Positions 62,901-64,000 of a stretch of 64,000 bases of DNA are shown here, in pieces (within the stretch, counting starts at the first letter, position 1; each line of letters opens with the position of its first letter). Location: NCBI RefSeq assembly GCF_032854445.1, contig NC_088295.1, positions 6,822,501 to 6,886,500 on the forward strand, read 5' to 3'. The position numbers were made by a program, and so were the translations under genes. This DNA is from Liolophura sinensis (Eukaryota > Mollusca > Polyplacophora > Chitonida > Chitonidae). Below the pieces are notes generated by a model, which was not told where the DNA came from, made no database searches, and was given only the letters and a program-made list of their open reading frames with translations.

Positions 62901-63988
62901 CAGGCTGTGTTTTCCTGACAAAGCTGATATCTGAAATTTTTGTTTTCCTGACAAAATTGATCTATAAAATATTTGTTCCCTATTTCTTACCGGGTATATG
63001 TGCTTTTATTCCCAAAACTAAGAAAATCCTCTGGTGTCCACAAAATGACCTTTGTAGCGGCCAGATGTTTAGCTTTGTTTTCATTCTTTTGATTCAACGG
63101 AGATTTCTGTGTAAGATTTTGACAGTCATGTGGTAACATGGTGTGCTTCCATCTATAACCACACTGTTCACTCAGCTCCAGCAAAGTCTAGAAAAACGGC
63201 ATGTTATTTCATTTAAGTATTGATTTCTATGCAGTTAATTCTGTGAAGACTAAGTTGTAAGTGCAAAGCCCGTAATTACTCATATTTTTGTTAAACATCA
63301 CTAGTCTATCGAGCTATACGTACCCCGTGTATGTACTGAAGTTATGTAAGTCCATGCTAGTGAATGACCAGTAAGAGTTGTCTCCCATGAGCATGAATGG
63401 CCGTAATGTTTTCATACTTAACTGTTGTGAATAAGGATTGTAGTAAGCTGTTTTACTGTATCTCATCAGTCAATCACACTGTGAATGGCAAGAATAAACA
63501 GAACAGAAAACTGGCACGATGTGCATTGGGTTCAAAATAATTAGATGAGCAATTTCTGCCAGAGTTATAAACTTAAAATCCATAAGGCTTATCAAAACAG
63601 TTTGCTACGCTCAAACATATGCCTTACCATAGAGGCCTTCTTCCACTCACGAACAGCCCTAATTCGTGCCCTTGTTTCTTCGTCCATCTCAGCAGACTTG
63701 TTACCATGGTTACTGACTTCCTCAGTCCTGGCCTGCTTGTCAGGGGTACAGCAAGTTGTGTCTTTTGTCTGAAGATTGCAAGCATTTACATGTAGGCTCA
63801 CTGGTCCTTTGCCTTCTACTGATTTATATTAATGTCTGGAGAGAAGCTATTATACACATTATTTTTCAAAATCTTTATTTACATAACCTGCAACCCCAGA
63901 TTCATACCTTTTCTTTGTCCTGTACAAGCTGTAGAAAGGCAACTGCTTTTCTTTTCTTTGATTCCAGGCGTTGAGCTTTCTTTGACAT
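50975..63988 (-). CDS. REXO5: RNA exonuclease 5 (NEF-sp type, DEDDh family), 14 exons, repetitive C-terminus
   Basis: REXO5 is a nuclear 3'-5' RNA exonuclease that trims snoRNA and rRNA ends. Fourteen exons join in phase from ATG 63988. Residues 1-140 are basic and low in known motifs. Residues 141-309 match the family's N-terminal part (VQDLQHLILFGLEG, PRWC, VVVVVLNDVGQSDY). The exonuclease domain has MFAVDCEM (Asp335, Glu337), ELTWVSLV, LETLVKP-like YETLVKP, LCGQSLNADL (Asp419), HPYVIDTSVIY and GHNPSEDA (His468, Asp473), so the DEDDh residues are all present. Residues after 488 are a low-complexity Ser/Thr/Glu stretch, then FVWTQLHAYN, a family-like block. Vertebrate proteins then carry two RRM domains; these were not found. 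The last exon stays open through a 36-bp minisatellite to a stop at 50975-50977, giving 974 aa if it is read. Identity is from motif memory. Confidence 0.87.
50985..51850. repeat. Minisatellite, 36-bp unit, about 24 copies, at the REXO5 exon 14 edge
   Basis: The unit is TTGTATTACAGTGAACTCCT then GGTAGTGAGTACAGTG. It is a multiple of three and lacks stops, so several frames are open. In the REXO5 frame it would encode a 12-residue repeat EFTVIQHCTHYQ. Variants (GAGCACACTG, CAGGTAGTG) alternate between copies. Confidence 0.95.
51845..52077 (-). CDS. REXO5: REXO5 exon 14, non-repetitive part
   Basis: AAMIDCAEVLERYKVIDETL to KSKEFVWTQLHAYNRLLESN and DEDRMVRTAQAAQ, then directly into the 36-bp array. 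The true 3' end is uncertain: a GTGCGT donor follows DEDRM near 51883 and a weak GTTACA lies near 51849; otherwise the frame reads on to 50975. Confidence 0.8.
52195..52270. repeat. Dispersed-repeat fragment
   Basis: GGCTTAGCACCACATCAGCA then ATATTTCAGTCATATTGTGG resembles a core seen in molluscan SINE-like repeats. Only this fragment is left. Confidence 0.35.
52652..53011 (-). CDS. REXO5: REXO5 exon 13 (aa 488-608)
   Basis: A 360-bp exon with a polar linker (GLHYGDVRMGNINFPQQ, many Ser/Thr/Glu) ending KNFFEHLGYNFNNSFFEKLK. Donor G|GTGAGT, phase 1. Confidence 0.88.
53411..53499 (-). CDS. REXO5: REXO5 exon 12 (aa 458-488), Exo III motif
   Basis: KLIQDGQSGHNPSEDAIATM then ELVKLKLRQ, with catalytic His468 and Asp473 (HxxxxD). 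Donor G|GTGATT, phase 1. Confidence 0.93.
53512..53605 (-). mobile_element. tRNA-SINE tail fragment
   Basis: ATTTATTTATTTACTTAATT followed by GATTGTGTTTCATGC and GATCATTTCAGTAC keeps the order of the minus-strand SINE tails at 24911 and 36262. Heavily diverged. Confidence 0.45.
53903..54003 (-). CDS. REXO5: REXO5 exon 11 (aa 425-458)
   Basis: MFHPYVIDTSVIYNLTGLSN then LRKLSSIFLG; acceptor CTTACAG, donor GG|GTAAGC, phase 2. Confidence 0.93.
54660..56625. repeat. Minisatellite, 45-bp unit, about 43 copies, REXO5 intron 10
   Basis: The unit is AGTGTGTAGTAGAACAAGTT, ACCAAACACAAACCTTGAGG, GTCTC. The right end merges with the exon 10 donor (ACCAAACACACACC|CTGAGAG). Two copies of a block near 55733 and 55886 contain units in inverted orientation. 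Confidence 0.95.
56626..56764 (-). CDS. REXO5: REXO5 exon 10 (aa 378-424), Exo II motif
   Basis: YSGVSEKMLSTITTRLEDVQ then ILPPDAILCGQSLNADLMAL with catalytic Asp419. Donor AGG|GTGTGT, phase 0; this junction is repeated in the intron that follows. Confidence 0.93.
56855..57015. repeat. Partial tandem copies of the exon 9 donor region, REXO5 intron 9
   Basis: GGTAGTTGGTGATTTTAGTA then TATGGTTTCACCAGTGTCT at about 56930-56978 copies the exon 9 end (GGTAGTTGGTGATTCTAGTG, TATGGTTTCACCAGTGTCT). A more diverged copy lies at 56855-56905. Confidence 0.85.
57016..57134 (-). CDS. REXO5: REXO5 exon 9 (aa 339-378)
   Basis: CKTSEKTSELTWVSLVNEDL then YETLVKPYTRITNYLT; acceptor GTTTCAG, donor AG|GTAAGA, phase 2. 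Confidence 0.95.
58062..58147 (-). CDS. REXO5: REXO5 exon 8 (aa 310-338), Exo I motif
   Basis: DKLKDFVFTCDKYEEVTASS then PMFAVDCEM with catalytic Asp335 and Glu337. Acceptor TTTGTAG, donor ATG|GTAAGC, phase 0. Confidence 0.95.
58795..60363. repeat. Minisatellite, 75-bp unit, about 20 copies, REXO5 intron 7, copied from the exon 7 end
   Basis: The unit (+) is TACCCGACTGACTATCCAGA, GGTAACAGGAATTTCTCACC, TGACATTTGATGACTACTCT, GCCAACAACTGCTGT. The exon 7 edge reads TACCTGACTGACTCTCCAGA, GGTAAGGGGTATTTCTCAGC, TGACATCTGGCTACTGCTCA. Units at 58795-59275 are more diverged. The 75-bp period keeps frame, so the minus strand has 225-codon open frames repeating QMSGEKFLLPLDSQSGNSSC. Confidence 0.97.
60364..60549 (-). 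CDS. REXO5: REXO5 exon 7 (aa 248-310)
   Basis: PLKNAKEISYGATPQYIQKL to FPRTHLLLSSSQMSAEKYPL and PLESQS. Donor CAG|GTAACA. The last 60 bases of this exon plus its donor are the template-like sequence of the 75-bp array that fills the next intron. Confidence 0.88.
60565..60814. other. REXO5 intron 6, with short repeat
   Basis: ACTGGTATTTTACATGTATA repeats about three times near 60690-60750, with small changes. Nothing else seen. Confidence 0.6.
60815..60884 (-). CDS. REXO5: REXO5 exon 6 (aa 225-248)
   Basis: YGSTVDQEMFNLPVSISELL then RRN. The acceptor ATCCCAG is good; the donor G|GTTTGT is weak but is the one that fits exon 7 in phase. Confidence 0.75.
61169..61295 (-). CDS. REXO5: REXO5 exon 5 (aa 182-224)
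   Basis: RWCKLLRCTKVSGVVVVVLN then DVGQSDYEAYKDSFSHLDAL; joins exon 4 to make the family PRWC block. Donor ATG|GTAAGA, phase 0. Confidence 0.9.
61296..62434 (-). other. REXO5 intron 4
   Basis: A 1.1-kb intron, AT-rich. A short text (AAGAAAAATCA..GCTGTAATTTAGCTG-like) recurs near 61910 and 61997-62090. No coding signal. Confidence 0.6.
62435..62560 (-). CDS. REXO5: REXO5 exon 4 (aa 140-182)
   Basis: PKLYLTLDDLDDDGVRPPLF then VQDLQHLILFGLEGNITSFK. The AG at 62561-62562 (GGAGAG) is the only acceptor that joins exon 3 in frame; a nearer CAG would shift it. Donor AG|GTACAG, phase 2. Confidence 0.83.
62991..63187 (-). CDS. REXO5: REXO5 exon 3 (aa 75-140)
   Basis: TLLELSEQCGYRWKHTMLPH to KVILWTPEDFLSFGNKSTYT; acceptor TTTCTAG, donor CG|GTAAGA, phase 2. 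Confidence 0.8.
63628..63768 (-). CDS. REXO5: REXO5 exon 2 (aa 28-74)
   Basis: TKDTTCCTPDKQARTEEVSN to MDEETRARIRAVREWKKASM; acceptor TCTTCAG, donor ATG|GTAAGG, phase 0. Confidence 0.8.
63908..63988 (-). CDS. REXO5: REXO5 exon 1 (aa 1-27)
   Basis: ATG at 63986-63988, MSKKAQRLESKKRKAVAFLQ then LVQDKEK, donor AAG|GTATGA, phase 0. Lys/Arg-rich, possibly a nuclear localisation signal. Confidence 0.8.
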
Positions 63989-64000
63989 GGTTAATAATTT

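Overview
The window is eukaryotic nuclear DNA, most likely from a mollusc or another lophotrochozoan. It is AT-rich and full of introns. It carries tRNA-derived SINEs with (AAAT)n tails, a second SINE-like family ending in a GTACGACGTTAAAC..CACTCACTC tail, and two decayed LINEs. At least 14 kb is minisatellite. I rebuilt the genes by hand from conserved protein motifs, GT/AG (one GC/AG) splice sites and phase matching; nothing was aligned by computer.

Layout. (1) 1-2315, + strand: the last two coding exons of an MTHFD2-type mitochondrial folate dehydrogenase/cyclohydrolase. (2) 5685-29897, - strand: a complete classical calpain, 19 coding exons and 657 aa, with the Cys/His/Asn triad and a C-terminal penta-EF-hand domain. 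Its introns hold five minisatellites, a Tx1/L1-like LINE and several SINEs. (3) 30.6-33.2 kb, +: a decayed Jockey/CR1-like LINE, followed by small tandem arrays and SINEs up to 36.5 kb. (4) about 36.7-41.4 kb, -: INTS15 (C7orf26), an Integrator subunit; four coding exons are secure and the C-terminus is unresolved. (5) 41.4-51 kb: no secure gene; a TTF-type zinc-finger-like fragment, then four large minisatellites (53, 26, 49 and 115 bp units). (6) about 51-63988, -: REXO5, a DEDDh RNA exonuclease, from its start codon through 14 exons. The last exon runs without a stop into a 36-bp minisatellite.

The genes are housekeeping-type (one-carbon metabolism, proteolysis, snRNA 3' processing, RNA trimming) and do not form a functional cluster.

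The most unusual signal is that several intronic minisatellites look like tandem copies of the splice junction they touch. The 75-bp array in REXO5 intron 7 repeats the end of exon 7 with its donor. The 45-bp array in intron 10 repeats the exon 10 donor. Intron 9 holds partial copies of the exon 9 donor. The 67-bp array in calpain intron 3 repeats the exon 4 acceptor, and the intron 11 array resembles the exon 11 donor. I do not know of a named system for this; it may reflect a replication or repair process that expands exon/intron boundaries.
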